64,000 bases of DNA from JABWBR01 sp036741235 (GTDB taxonomy: Bacteria; Bacteroidota; Bacteroidia; Chitinophagales; Saprospiraceae), in contig DAINSQ010000005.1 in NCBI GenBank assembly GCA_036741235.1, positions 1 to 64,000 of the forward strand. Direction: 5' to 3'. Under the pieces are notes generated by a model, which had not been told where the DNA came from, did no database searches, and was given only the letters and a program-made list of their open reading frames with translations. This document shows positions 18,909 through 27,496 of this stretch, piece by piece; position 1 is the first letter of the stretch, and the number at the start of each line of letters is the position of its first letter. A program made the translations under genes and the position numbers.

Positions 18909-19050
18909 TTTGCTGATTTGCTGATTTGCTGATTTGCTAATTTGCTGATTTGCTGATGTGCTGATGTGCTGATAATTAAAATAATTAGCACATCAACCCA
19001 TCAGCAAATCAGCACATCAACCCATCAGCACATTAACCCATCAGCACATC
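18907..19050. repeat. 8-bp tandem array forming a large inverted repeat between trmH and pfkA
   Basis: Left arm 18907-18970: eight exactly phased octamers, mostly GATTTGCT and the last two GATGTGCT. Right arm 18988-19050: the reverse complements AGCACATC and AGCAAATC, partly spaced by AACCCATC. The centre is AT-rich (AATTA...TAATT). The arms can pair into a long imperfect hairpin between two convergent genes, so it may work as a bidirectional terminator. The trmH stop (TGA at 18906-18908) and the pfkA stop (19049-19051) both lie in array units. Confidence 0.9.
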
Positions 19051-20032
19051 AAATAGCCAATACCTCCGCCATTCTCACCAGATCATTATTCAGCGGTTTA
19101 TCGTTTTTAATAGCTTCGGCAAAAGGCGTATAGCTGATACTGTCGTGCACCAACCCCACCATTACATTGCTTTTGCCTTGCAGCAGCGCTTCTACTGCGG
19201 CGAATCCCAGGCGGCTGGCCAGCAGGCGGTCGAAACCGGTGGGAGAACCGCCCCGCTGCAAGTGGCCGATGATGGCGACCTTGGTATCGTAATAATCAAA
19301 GGCGTCTTTTACTTTTTGAGCAATCTGCGCCGCGCCGCCCTGCGGGTGCCCTTCGGCTACAATTACTACGCTGAATAACTTTTTCCGCTTGACGCCTTTT
19401 TTCAACAGATCGATCAACTCTTCAATACTGGTATGGATTTCAGGGATCAATACGCTGCCGGCGCCGGTGCAGATAGCAGTGCTAAGGGCAATGAACCCCG
19501 AATTTCTACCCATTACCTCTACAAAAAACAGCCGGTTGTGGGAGTCGGCCGTATCGCGGATTTTATCTACCGCCTCAATAGCCGTATTGACAGCCGTGTC
19601 AAAACCTACGGTGAAATCGGTGCCGTACAGGTCGTTGTCGATGGTGCCTGGCACGCCGATAAAAGGAATATCGTATTCTTTTGAAAAAATATCGGCGCCG
19701 GTGAATGTACCGTTGCCGCCAATAGCTATACAGGCGTCAATGTCGTAAGCCAACAGCGACTCATAGGCCATCTTACGGCCTTCGGCGGTGATAAAACGTT
19801 GGCTTCTGGCTGTTTTCAGCATCGTGCCGCCGCGGTGTATGATGTTACCCACATCGCGTACATCCAGCCGGCTTAGTTCACCGTCAATCATGCCTTCATA
19901 ACCGCGCGAAATGCCGTACACGTGCAGATCGTTGTAGGCAGCGGTACGCACCACGGCTCTTATCGCGGCATTCATGCCCGGGGCGTCTCCACCGGAAGTG
20001 AAAACCGCAATGCGCTTGATTTCCCTGCTCAT
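19049..20032 (-). CDS. pfkA: 6-phosphofructokinase
   Basis: Commits fructose 6-phosphate to glycolysis. 327 residues, typical bacterial length. Motifs: TSGGDAPGMNAAIR near 12-25, GVPGTIDNDLYGTDFTVGF with catalytic Asp132, EVMGRNSG, and HLQRGGSPTGFDR for substrate binding. The phosphate loop reads GGNGTFTG, with Asn107 where E. coli has Mg-binding Asp103 (GGDGS); the codon is AAC and unambiguous. The Gly that favours ATP over pyrophosphate is kept, so I still call an ATP enzyme. Downstream partner of the sugar kinase gene (18-base gap). Confidence 0.95.
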   Translation of the reverse strand: MSREIKRIAVFTSGGDAPGMNAAIRAVVRTAAYNDLHVYGISRGYEGMIDGELSRLDVRDVGNIIHRGGTMLKTARSQRFITAEGRKMAYESLLAYDIDACIAIGGNGTFTGADIFSKEYDIPFIGVPGTIDNDLYGTDFTVGFDTAVNTAIEAVDKIRDTADSHNRLFFVEVMGRNSGFIALSTAICTGAGSVLIPEIHTSIEELIDLLKKGVKRKKLFSVVIVAEGHPQGGAAQIAQKVKDAFDYYDTKVAIIGHLQRGGSPTGFDRLLASRLGFAAVEALLQGKSNVMVGLVHDSISYTPFAEAIKNDKPLNNDLVRMAEVLAI

Positions 20033-20050
20033 AATTAACTGTGGCTTTTG

Positions 20051-20893
20051 TTATTGTTCCTGGGTGTGAAATGACACCAACTGATCAATGGGTTTTTTAA
20101 TAAAAATGCCGGGCTGTAAATCGCGCTCCTGCAAGGCTATTTTGATCAAATCCTGAAATGTGAAAGCAATTGACCCTATAAAGTGAATGGGCATGGACAA
20201 ATGGCCTCTGTATTTGCGAATATGCCTGTCGATGAAATCGGCAAATGAATCGTATAGCATTTTTTGTACAAAAAAATGATCGCGGTGAGCGCCCATAAAA
20301 CGCGTGAAAGAAGCCAGGTAAACATTAGGCGGCTCCGGGCCGTAAAGCCGGTCGAGGATTTCGTCTTTGCCGCCAGGCACTGCCTGTTCGAGCGCTTCTA
20401 CCAGTTCTGCCGGCAATTCGCGGTAAAAATAGGCCCTGATGAGTTTTTTGGCAATGTAGGTACCGCTTCCCTCATCGCCCACCAGGTAGCCCAGGTTGGT
20501 TACATTGTCAATAACGTCGTTGCCGTCAAATAAACAAGAGTTAGACCCCGTACCCAAAATACAGGCAATACCCGGCTGATCGCCGCAGGTAGCCCTTGCA
20601 GCTCCCAACAGGTCGTGCTCAACTTCTACATCGGCATGCGAAAAAACTTGCCGCAGCGCATTCGATACAATATCCTGGCGTTTTTTATCCCAGCACCCCG
20701 AGCCATAGTAGTAGACATGCGTGGCTTCGTCCCGGTTGATTTTGCCGCCCAGCGCTTTGTCCAATTCGCGTTTGATGACCTCGGACGAATGGAACACAGG
20801 GTTAAATCCCATCGTGCCCACACTTTCGATTCCTTGCGCGCTAATCAGCTTCCAGTCTGCTTTGGTAGAACCGCTATCTGCTACGATTATCAT
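20051..20893 (-). CDS. BadF/BcrA-type ATPase, probable N-acetylglucosamine kinase
   Basis: 280-residue ASKHA-fold kinase. Phosphate-1 motif IIVADSGSTKADWKL at the N-terminus, then YYYGSGCWDKK, ILGTGSNSCLF (phosphate-2) and LGYLVGDEGSG (adenosine/signature region). These features match the Bacteroidota branch related to N-acetylglucosamine kinase (human NAGK-like). The neighbouring pfkA gene, apparently co-transcribed, agrees with feeding amino sugars into glycolysis. The substrate is inferred, not proven. A good -7 element lies 23 bases upstream. Confidence 0.8.
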   Translation of the reverse strand: MIIVADSGSTKADWKLISAQGIESVGTMGFNPVFHSSEVIKRELDKALGGKINRDEATHVYYYGSGCWDKKRQDIVSNALRQVFSHADVEVEHDLLGAARATCGDQPGIACILGTGSNSCLFDGNDVIDNVTNLGYLVGDEGSGTYIAKKLIRAYFYRELPAELVEALEQAVPGGKDEILDRLYGPEPPNVYLASFTRFMGAHRDHFFVQKMLYDSFADFIDRHIRKYRGHLSMPIHFIGSIAFTFQDLIKIALQERDLQPGIFIKKPIDQLVSFHTQEQ

Positions 20894-20916
20894 AATCGCT
20901 TGATGTTGTTGCGCTA

Positions 20917-20924
20917 CAAAGGTA
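20917..20924 (-). promoter_or_regulatory. -7 element TACCTTTG for sugar kinase-pfkA unit
   Basis: Perfect TAnnTTTG on the minus strand, 23 bases before the kinase ATG. The -33 region reads TTTAG rather than TTTG. Confidence 0.6.
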
Positions 20925-21021
20925 GTGTAATTTATACACTAACTAAATACTGTGTTGCGATAATTTGTAGCTCCTGAATTGCATTTTTGCACTTATTCGA
21001 ACAGGCCATAAGCGATTTACT

Positions 21022-21029
21022 TACCTTTG
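21022..21029 (+). promoter_or_regulatory. -7 element TACCTTTG
   Basis: Perfect TAnnTTTG followed by CGCC, 17 bases before the ATG at 21047 of the VCBS protein. It also argues against the longer reading of that gene from 20987, whose start lies upstream of the site. Confidence 0.55.
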
Positions 21030-21046
21030 CGCCAAAGCGCGTGTCA

Positions 21047-23296
21047 ATGAAAAATGTTGCTTCCTTACTCTGTTTTTTCCTCTTGGTAACAACTATATTA
21101 TATGCCCAGGAGTTTTACCCCATCAACGCCCCCGTTGAAGTGGCCGGCGTAGAACTGGCCAACCCCTGGGCGGGAGGACTGAATTGTCCGCAGCCATCCG
21201 AGGCCGACTTTAACAACGACGGCGTCGCCGATCTTTATATTTTCGACAGGGTAGGGGATGTGCACCTCACTTTTCTGCGACAGCCAGGCGGTTATATTTT
21301 TGCTCCGGAGTACGCAGTCAATTTTCCCAAAGCCGAAAATTGGGTATTGCTGCGCGACTACGACAACGACGGCATTGCCGACCTATTTGCCTACCCTCAG
21401 GAATTACTGCCTGGAATCATGGTCTTTAAAGGCTACTACGATGCTAATAACAAGCTGGCTTTTCAGCGCGTGCATTTTGACAACTTTCTGGGCGTCGATA
21501 TTCTCACCTTTCCTCTTCAGGGCGGCGGTCAGGCCCAGATTTATGTGAGCAATGTAGATTACCCGGCTATTGACGACATGGATTGCGACGGCGATCTTGA
21601 TATTCTTACCTTTAACTCGGCCGGAGGTTATATCGAACTCTATGATAATCGCTCGGTAGAGTTGGGATTTGGTCGCGACAGCCTGATATTCCAACTGGTG
21701 GAACAATGCTGGGGAGGTATTTACGAAAGCGGCCTGGCGCTCAATAATCTGGTTGACCTCTCTTCTACACTGGGCAGTTGTTTTACTCCGCTGGGCGGCG
21801 GTAATATCGAGATGCGACATGCCGGCTCTACGCTGCTTACTTTTGATAAAGATGCAGATGGGGATAAAGACTTGATTCTTGGGGATTTATCTTTTGACGT
21901 CATTAATTTTCTGACAAATGGCGGTACATGTCAGGAAGCCTGGATTACGCAACAAGATCCGGTATTCCCTTCTTATAATGTAAGCGCCGGCGTAGCCACT
22001 TTTCCTGCGGCTTTTTACATGGATATTACCAACGACGGCAAGCCCGATTTGCTGGTTGCTCCTAATTCGGAAACAGCCTCTGAAGATGTCAATGCGTTTT
22101 GGCTGTACGAAAATGTCGGCGCCGGAGGACAGGTTCTGTTTGAATTCCAACAACCCGATTTCTTGATCGACGGTATGATTGACATCGGCTCCGGTGCGCG
22201 TCCCGTCTTCGTAGATTATAATGCCGACGGCCTCCAGGATATCGTGGTGGGCAGCGGTAGTCGCTACAAACCCTTTGGAGCTAAAGACCCGCGTTTATTT
22301 CTTTTTGAAAACAGAGGAACGGAAAATGCTCCCCGGTGGGTGCTGGTTGATGATGATTACCTGAGTATGAATCAATACAGCCAGGCTTCTTTCAATTTTG
22401 CCCCCTGTTTTGGCGACCTCGACGGCGACGGCGATGCTGATCTGCTGGTTGGAGAGCAAAACGGAAAGTTGTTTTACGCCCAAAATACCGCCGGTCCGGG
22501 ACAGCCTTTCCAGTTCTCCAATTTTGTCTATAATTGGCAGAACATTGCCGTAGGTCAATCCAGCGTTCCATTTATTGTCGATATCAACCGCGATGGTCTT
22601 CCTGATCTGCTCATCGGCGAATACAACGGCAATATCAATTTTTTTCCCAATACCGGCACAACCGGTCAACCCGCCTTTACCGGCGATCCTTCGCAGTCGC
22701 CCAATAATTTTTTCTTCGGCTCCGTCGATACCCGTATTCAAGGGTATTCCTACGGGCATAGTTCGCCCGCCATGCTTGATTTTAATGGGCAATACAAACT
22801 TTTCGCCGGCACTACCGATGGCCGGATAGAAGTGTACAACAATATCGACGGCAACCTCGGCGGGGTATTCAGCGTAGAAACCCTTCAATTCGGCAACCTT
22901 AAAATGGGCAACCGTACCCATATCGATTTTGCAGACGTTAACAATGACGGTTGGATCGATGCGCTGGTGGGCAACTACCGCGGCGGGCTATCGCTGGTTT
23001 CAACCGATATACCCACAGGAAGCATCGTGAGCACTACCAACCCGCCGACACCCCAGCCTTTCTGGGCTTCAATCTGGCCTAACCCAATGCAAAACATGGC
23101 TACTATCGTCTTGAATGTCGATTGGAAACCCGCGTTTATTGAAATCCGCAACGTGACAGGGCTGCCCTTGCAGCGAATCCCGTGGATCGGTCCAACTACC
23201 CAGGAACTCGATCTTAGCGCATACGCGCCGGGGCTCTATTATGTGCGTTTGATTGCCGGCGCTCAGGTATTGACATTGAAAGTGGTGAAAATATAG
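21047..23296 (+). CDS. FG-GAP/VCBS-repeat T9SS protein
   Basis: 749 residues from the ATG at 21047, where a signal peptide begins (MKNVASLLCFFLLVTTILYAQ). The body consists of FG-GAP/VCBS beta-propeller blades, each with a Ca-binding-type loop such as DFNNDGVADLYIFD, DYDNDGIADLFAYP, DMDCDGDLDILTFN, DLDGDGDADLLVG, DINRDGLPDLLIG and DVNNDGWIDALVG. It ends in a T9SS type A sorting domain (IWPNPMQNMATIVL to LTLKVVKI). Likely a calcium-stabilised surface protein for adhesion or carbohydrate contact; no catalytic motif seen. Convergent with the SDR gene. Confidence 0.9.
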   Translation: MKNVASLLCFFLLVTTILYAQEFYPINAPVEVAGVELANPWAGGLNCPQPSEADFNNDGVADLYIFDRVGDVHLTFLRQPGGYIFAPEYAVNFPKAENWVLLRDYDNDGIADLFAYPQELLPGIMVFKGYYDANNKLAFQRVHFDNFLGVDILTFPLQGGGQAQIYVSNVDYPAIDDMDCDGDLDILTFNSAGGYIELYDNRSVELGFGRDSLIFQLVEQCWGGIYESGLALNNLVDLSSTLGSCFTPLGGGNIEMRHAGSTLLTFDKDADGDKDLILGDLSFDVINFLTNGGTCQEAWITQQDPVFPSYNVSAGVATFPAAFYMDITNDGKPDLLVAPNSETASEDVNAFWLYENVGAGGQVLFEFQQPDFLIDGMIDIGSGARPVFVDYNADGLQDIVVGSGSRYKPFGAKDPRLFLFENRGTENAPRWVLVDDDYLSMNQYSQASFNFAPCFGDLDGDGDADLLVGEQNGKLFYAQNTAGPGQPFQFSNFVYNWQNIAVGQSSVPFIVDINRDGLPDLLIGEYNGNINFFPNTGTTGQPAFTGDPSQSPNNFFFGSVDTRIQGYSYGHSSPAMLDFNGQYKLFAGTTDGRIEVYNNIDGNLGGVFSVETLQFGNLKMGNRTHIDFADVNNDGWIDALVGNYRGGLSLVSTDIPTGSIVSTTNPPTPQPFWASIWPNPMQNMATIVLNVDWKPAFIEIRNVTGLPLQRIPWIGPTTQELDLSAYAPGLYYVRLIAGAQVLTLKVVKI

Positions 23297-23305
23297 CTGA
23301 GCAGG

Positions 23306-24022
23306 TTATAGTTTATCAAAAATACTTCGGGGTAAGCTTTTCATAATTATGCCGATAAGACGCCATCTTTTGGTGATGTATGAGCATTTATGCCTTTGTA
23401 TTATGGCGTCATATATTTGCCGGACTGCCTTATCAACCGATGCAACCCAAAATAGGCCATCTCCTTTTGCCATATCAGTATCTACAAATCCAGGCCGTAT
23501 GTCAGTTATGTAAACAGGGTAGGGTAGTCTGGCTGCTTTTTGCCGCAATCCTTCCAGGTAATTGATTTGATATGCTTTTGATGCGCTATAAGCTGGAGCA
23601 AAACGGCTGCCGCGAAGTCCTCCGACAGAGGTAATTGCAACCAAATGGCCGGATTGTTGCTGGTTAAAATAATTAAATGCCCAGTCTGCGACACAGGTAA
23701 ATCCCAGTACATTGGTGTCTATCGTTCGCTTTTCAATGCTAAAATCGAGTTGGTCATTGATATCACCTGTTCCTGAACTGATAACCAAGAGGTCGAGTCC
23801 GCCGAGTTGTGTGGTCAATTCATTCAATTTGTCCACGAGGGCGCTCGTATCCGTCACGTCCATGGTTGCTGTCAGGTAGGCATTCGGGCGCTCGGCACGC
23901 AGTTCATTCAGCAAATCAGTTCGCCTGCCAGTGATTCCCACCAGGTAATTATTGTCAGCTAATATCGTGGCGAGCCCCTTGCCCAATCCTGAAGAGGCTC
24001 CTATGATAATGGCTTTTTTCAT
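23306..24022 (-). CDS. Short-chain dehydrogenase/reductase
   Basis: 238-residue Rossmann-fold oxidoreductase. Cofactor loop IGASSGLGKGLA, with TGRR after beta-2 suggesting NADP(H), a catalytic Ser in ITSVGGLRG, and YSASK with the catalytic Tyr and Lys. The middle has DVTDTSAL and ISSGTGDINDQLD. Substrate unknown; classical SDRs act on alcohols and ketones. First minus-strand gene beyond the T9SS protein; the YciI gene lies 15 bases upstream, and the YggS gene before that, in the same direction, so they may share a transcript. Confidence 0.9.
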   Translation of the reverse strand: MKKAIIIGASSGLGKGLATILADNNYLVGITGRRTDLLNELRAERPNAYLTATMDVTDTSALVDKLNELTTQLGGLDLLVISSGTGDINDQLDFSIEKRTIDTNVLGFTCVADWAFNYFNQQQSGHLVAITSVGGLRGSRFAPAYSASKAYQINYLEGLRQKAARLPYPVYITDIRPGFVDTDMAKGDGLFWVASVDKAVRQIYDAIIQRHKCSYITKRWRLIGIIMKSLPRSIFDKL

Positions 24023-24037
24023 TATGCGAAGTTGAAA

Positions 24038-24313
24038 TCACCCGCCAACAACGACAGTCCATGGCCGGACATACCATTCGGTGATCAACCCATTGATGAC
24101 ATAGGGATCATTTTTTGCGAAATCTTCGGCTGCTTGCGGGGTATCGCCTTTGAAAACCAGTATTGCGCCGTCGGGCGGGTCGGCCAGGGCGCCGGCCATC
24201 ACCAGCGATCCGTTTTCAGCGGCCTCCTGTGCCAATCTCAAATGTTCGGGGCGAAGCGGCGTTCGCCTTTCCATATAATCGTCGGCGGTTTTGTAGAAGA
24301 GAATATAGTACAT
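24038..24313 (-). CDS. YciI-like protein
   Basis: 91 residues from the ATG at 24313 (MYYILFYKTADDYMERR). An earlier in-frame start would add 14 charged residues and overlap the yggS-type gene. YCII fold: R-x-x-H in LRPEHLRLAQ, GSLVMAGALADPPDGAILVF, and AEDFAKNDPYV with the Asp that pairs with the His in proposed active sites. Family role is poorly defined (one member is a dehalogenating enzyme); no specific function is offered. Between the SDR and YggS genes. Confidence 0.85.
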   Translation of the reverse strand: MYYILFYKTADDYMERRTPLRPEHLRLAQEAAENGSLVMAGALADPPDGAILVFKGDTPQAAEDFAKNDPYVINGLITEWYVRPWTVVVGG

Positions 24314-24338
24314 GATGGAAATGTTTTTTGCTCTTTTC

Positions 24339-25004
24339 TCACTCCCTCGGCCCAAATAACAAACTCCCGATCCGCACCATGGTGGTTCCTACCTCCAGCG
24401 CAATGCGGTAGTCGCCCGACATGCCCATTGAAATCTCACAGAAACGGTCGTCACGGGCAAAAAAGGAGGTCTTTAACGCATTGAAAATGGCTTTGAGGCG
24501 CTCAAATTCTTTTTTTACCTGGGTTGTGTCATCGGTAAAAGAAGCCATACCCATTACGCCGGCGATTAGTATGTGGCGGAGTTGCGGGAAAGCGGAATCG
24601 GATAGGATAGCCCGGGCGTCTTCCAGGGTGAGGCCGTATTTGGTTTCTTCCTGTGCGATTCGGCATTCCAGCAGACAAGGAATAACCCGGTTGTGTTTAG
24701 AGGCTTGTTTGTCAATTTCCTGCAACAACTTCAGGCTATCCACCGATTCGATCATATGCACAAAGGGGGCAATGTACTTGACCTTGTTGGTCTGTAAATG
24801 ACCGATGAAGTGCCACTCGATGTCAGTGGGAAGTTTAGGTTGTTTTTCTACCAGTTCCTGCACCCAGTTTTCGCCAAAAGCGCGTTGCCCCTGGCGGTAG
24901 AGTCCCATAATGGCTTCTTCGCCATGCGTTTTTGATACGGCTACCAGCCTGGCGCCATGAGCATGGAGTTCTTCGAGTAGTTGGGAGAGGGATGTGGTTG
25001 CCAT
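24339..25004 (-). CDS. YggS-family pyridoxal-phosphate homeostasis protein
   Basis: 221-residue PLP-binding TIM barrel (PLPBP/PROSC family) that buffers free PLP. Sequence marks: LVAVSKTHGEEAI with the PLP-binding Lys, FGENWVQELVEKQ, WHFIGHLQTNKVKYIAPFV, MGMASF, and EISMGMSGDYRIALEVGTTMVRIGSLLFG, which forms the phosphate site. Complete and of normal length. 25 bases upstream of the YciI gene in the same direction. Confidence 0.95.
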   Translation of the reverse strand: MATTSLSQLLEELHAHGARLVAVSKTHGEEAIMGLYRQGQRAFGENWVQELVEKQPKLPTDIEWHFIGHLQTNKVKYIAPFVHMIESVDSLKLLQEIDKQASKHNRVIPCLLECRIAQEETKYGLTLEDARAILSDSAFPQLRHILIAGVMGMASFTDDTTQVKKEFERLKAIFNALKTSFFARDDRFCEISMGMSGDYRIALEVGTTMVRIGSLLFGPRE

Positions 25005-25034
25005 GTGTGATAGAGGTTCGACTGTGCGACTATG

Positions 25035-25676
25035 CTAAAACAGCCCGTGCAATTCCGCGCTGACCAGGTTGATCACGTTGCCCAGGTCTTCGGGATTTTG
25101 CTTGAAATCAATATCGTCTGCATTAATAATTAACAACCGGCCCTCTTTGTAAGTTTCAATCCAGGCTTCATAGCGTTCATTAAGGCGTTTGAGGTAGTCC
25201 AGGCTCATATTGCCTTCGTATTCGCGGCCGCGTGCCTGGATATGGGCTACCAGTGTCGGGATATTGGCGCGCAGGTAGATCAGCAGGTCGGGCGGTTGGA
25301 TTTGCGACGACATCGTTTTGAACAAATCGAAGTAGTTTTGGAAGTCGCGAGTAGACATCAGCCCCATATCGTGCAGGTTGGGAGCGAAGATGTAGGCGTC
25401 CTCGTAAATTGTGCGGTCTTGTACCACTGTGGTATCGCCCTGCAGGATTTTAAGGATCTGCTGGTAGCGGTTATTGAGAAAATAAATTTGCAGATTGAAA
25501 GACCAGCGCCGCATATCGAGGTAAAAATCGCTCAGATAGGGGTTATTCTCTGTCGATTCGTAGTGCACATCCCAGTTGAAATGCTTGCCGAGTTGCGTAC
25601 AGAGTGTAGTTTTGCCTGCGCCGATATTGCCGGCAATGGCCACGTGTTTGATCTTGGGTGCTTGAGTTTGCTCCAT
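25035..25676 (-). CDS. Deoxynucleoside kinase
   Basis: 213-residue dNK-family kinase that phosphorylates deoxyadenosine/deoxyguanosine or related nucleosides for salvage. P-loop IAGNIGAGKTTL at the N-terminus, VVQDRTIYEDAYIFA (DR[ST]-type motif), DLLIYLRANIPTLVAHIQARGREYEGNM with the Arg-rich lid, and a C-terminal IINADDIDF. Length and motifs fit Bacteroidota dGK/dAK-like enzymes; exact base preference cannot be read. Divergent from gatC. Confidence 0.9.
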   Translation of the reverse strand: MEQTQAPKIKHVAIAGNIGAGKTTLCTQLGKHFNWDVHYESTENNPYLSDFYLDMRRWSFNLQIYFLNNRYQQILKILQGDTTVVQDRTIYEDAYIFAPNLHDMGLMSTRDFQNYFDLFKTMSSQIQPPDLLIYLRANIPTLVAHIQARGREYEGNMSLDYLKRLNERYEAWIETYKEGRLLIINADDIDFKQNPEDLGNVINLVSAELHGLF

Positions 25677-25778
25677 AGTATTTACTTTGTCGCGCTTTTC
25701 TGTACGACTTACCCCGGCGAAAATAACACGCTATTTTTTAATGAGCAAAACAAATGACCAAGGTTTGAACACTTCTTT

Positions 25779-25809
25779 TTTGAAAAACCTTTCGTTAGGG
25801 CTACCTTTG
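25779..25809 (+). promoter_or_regulatory. Bacteroidota sigma-ABfr-type promoter for the gatC operon
   Basis: TTTG (25779-25782), 19-base spacer, TACCTTTG (25802-25809): both elements perfect and spacing ideal. It lies 81 bases before the gatC ATG and is the best promoter match I found in the window. The rest of 25677-25890 has no other gene. Confidence 0.7.
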
Positions 25810-25890
25810 GCGTTCGGCAGTCGACCTCTGCCGATAGCATATAACCGCCATTTGACGATAAAAACCGGTCAAACTTCTATAAATATTGTT

Positions 25891-26184
25891 ATGAAGATAG
25901 ATCAGCAATTAATTTCGAGGCTCGAGCAGTTGACCAGGCTGGAACTTACCGAAGCCGAAAAACAACGCCTGGAAGGCGATTTGAATAACATCCTGGCTAT
26001 GGTTGAACGGCTGCAATCGCTCGATACCGCCGGGGTAGAGCCCCTGGCTTACATCAATGACGAAGAAGAAAACCGCTGGCGAGAAGACGAAGTAGCCAAC
26101 CAGGCGAGTCGCGAAGAGGCTTTGAAAAATGCCCCCGATAGCGATGATACCTACTTCCGGACGCCCAAGGTTATCGATTTATAA
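25891..26184 (+). CDS. gatC: Aspartyl/glutamyl-tRNA amidotransferase subunit C
   Basis: GatC stabilises the GatAB amidotransferase that converts Glu-tRNA(Gln) or Asp-tRNA(Asn). 97 residues from the ATG at 25891; a longer in-frame reading from 25687 would run through the promoter and is rejected. The N-terminal helix is ISRLEQLTRLELTEAEKQRL, then LAMVERLQSLDTAGVEPL, and a C-terminal FRTPKVIDL, all typical of GatC. gatA and gatB are not in the window. First gene of a run with three more genes, gaps 18, 6 and 10 bases. Confidence 0.93.
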   Translation: MKIDQQLISRLEQLTRLELTEAEKQRLEGDLNNILAMVERLQSLDTAGVEPLAYINDEEENRWREDEVANQASREEALKNAPDSDDTYFRTPKVIDL

Positions 26185-26202
26185 GTGTCATAATAACTTA
26201 AG

Positions 26203-26919
26203 ATGCAACAACCAATTATCTCAACCCGTCAGCTTCGCAAGATCTATATCATGGGCGCCACGCAGGTTAACGCACTGCAGTCTGTGGATATTGATATTCT
26301 TAAAAATGAATACGTAGCATTGATGGGGCCCTCTGGTTCCGGAAAATCTACCTTAATGAACCTGCTTGGTTGTCTTGATTCGCCTTCCAGCGGCGAATAT
26401 TGGCTCAACGGCACCAATGTGAGCACCATGACCGACGGCGAACTCGCAGAGGTGAGAAACAAAGAGATCGGTTTTGTATTCCAGACTTTCAACCTGCTAC
26501 CCCGTCTTTCTGCGCTCGAAAACGTTGCGCTTCCGCTGGTATACGCAGGCATGAGCAGACACGACCGCCTGGAGCGTGCCCGCGAGGTAATGAACGCTGT
26601 GGGACTTGGCGACCGGGTGGACCACAAACCCAACGAGTTGTCGGGCGGACAACGCCAGCGCGTGGCCATCGCCAGAGCCCTGGTCAATAACCCGTCGATA
26701 ATCCTGGCCGATGAACCTACAGGTAACCTTGACACGAAGACTTCGCACGAAATTATGGGCATTTTTGAGGAGATACACCAGCAAGGCAATACGATAATAT
26801 TGGTGACCCACGAAGCTGATATCGCCCAGCATGCCCATCGCATTGTGCGATTGCGCGACGGGCTTATCGAAACCGACATGCGCAATGAACATATTGTGAG
26901 TATGCTCAATCCTGCATAA
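26203..26919 (+). CDS. ABC transporter ATP-binding protein (LolD/MacB type)
   Basis: 238-residue ATPase: Walker [11 protein letters not shown]-loop [18 protein letters not shown], signature [15 protein letters not shown], Walker [13 protein letters not shown], and H-loop VTHEAD. The closely matching pattern of LolD, MacB and FtsE ATPases shows it powers a type VII (MacB-fold) exporter or lipoprotein extractor rather than an importer. Its permease is the FtsX-domain protein encoded two genes on, separated by an adenosyltransferase gene. Co-transcribed with gatC, 18 bases apart. Confidence 0.95.
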   Translation: MQQPIISTRQLRKIYIMGATQVNALQSVDIDILKNEYVALMGPSGSGKSTLMNLLGCLDSPSSGEYWLNGTNVSTMTDGELAEVRNKEIGFVFQTFNLLPRLSALENVALPLVYAGMSRHDRLERAREVMNAVGLGDRVDHKPNELSGGQRQRVAIARALVNNPSIILADEPTGNLDTKTSHEIMGIFEEIHQQGNTIILVTHEADIAQHAHRIVRLRDGLIETDMRNEHIVSMLNPA

Positions 26920-26925
26920 ATCGCT

Positions 26926-27486
26926 ATGGCTTTCCGCATATACACGAAAACAGGCGACAAGGGGGAAACTTCGCTATTTGGCGGTAAACGCCTCCCCAAA
27001 AGCCATTTGCGCATCGATACGTACGGCACTGTTGATGAACTTAACTCGTTTATTGGCGTTGTGCGCGACAGTACCGGCGATGAAGGTATCCGGGCGATAC
27101 TCAAAGACATCCAGGACCGCCTCTTTACTTTGGGAGCTAATCTGGCCAGCGACCCCGAAAAGCCCCTCGCTACGCCCGATATCCTCGATAGCGATATTGA
27201 AGCGTTGGAGAAAGCCATTGATACAATGACAGCAGATTTGCCGCCGCTGAAAAATTTTATTCTCCCCGGCGGTCATACCACTGTATCTTTTTGCCACGTT
27301 GCCCGCTGTGTATGCCGCCGTGCGGAAAGATTGGCAGTGGCGTTAATGCACGAAGAACCGGTAGACGAACAGATCATTCGCTATTTGAACAGGTTATCCG
27401 ATTATTTATTCGTTTTAGCCCGGCAGTTGTCACAAAACCTCGGTGTTGAAGAGGTAATCTGGCAACCGCGCCAGTCGGGCCAATAG
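26926..27486 (+). CDS. Cob(I)alamin adenosyltransferase, PduO type
   Basis: 186 residues. N-terminal MAFRIYTKTGDKGETSLFGG is the ATP-binding signature of PduO-type enzymes. Further marks are TYGTVDELNSFIG, FILPGGHTTVSFCHVARCVCRRAER (Arg/Asp/Asn-type active-site helix, here with CHVAR) and LNRLSDYLFVLAR. It transfers the adenosyl group of ATP to cobalt(I), giving adenosylcobalamin. No B12-using enzyme is nearby. It sits between the ATPase and permease genes of one transporter; gaps are 6 and 10 bases. Confidence 0.93.
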   Translation: MAFRIYTKTGDKGETSLFGGKRLPKSHLRIDTYGTVDELNSFIGVVRDSTGDEGIRAILKDIQDRLFTLGANLASDPEKPLATPDILDSDIEALEKAIDTMTADLPPLKNFILPGGHTTVSFCHVARCVCRRAERLAVALMHEEPVDEQIIRYLNRLSDYLFVLARQLSQNLGVEEVIWQPRQSGQ

Positions 27487-27496
27487 TACTAATGCC

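Noticed and set aside
20987..21046. N-terminal extension of the VCBS protein
   Set aside because: Would place 20 residues before a clear signal peptide and start upstream of a perfect -7 box.
22295..22921. 208-codon open frame on the minus strand
   Set aside because: Shadow of the VCBS-repeat gene.
25687..25890. N-terminal extension of gatC (68 residues)
   Set aside because: Not GatC-like and contains the best promoter of the window.
26244..27218. 324-codon open frame on the minus strand
   Set aside because: Runs antisense through the ABC ATPase and adenosyltransferase genes, both with clear motifs; Ser/Arg-rich translation is typical of a shadow.
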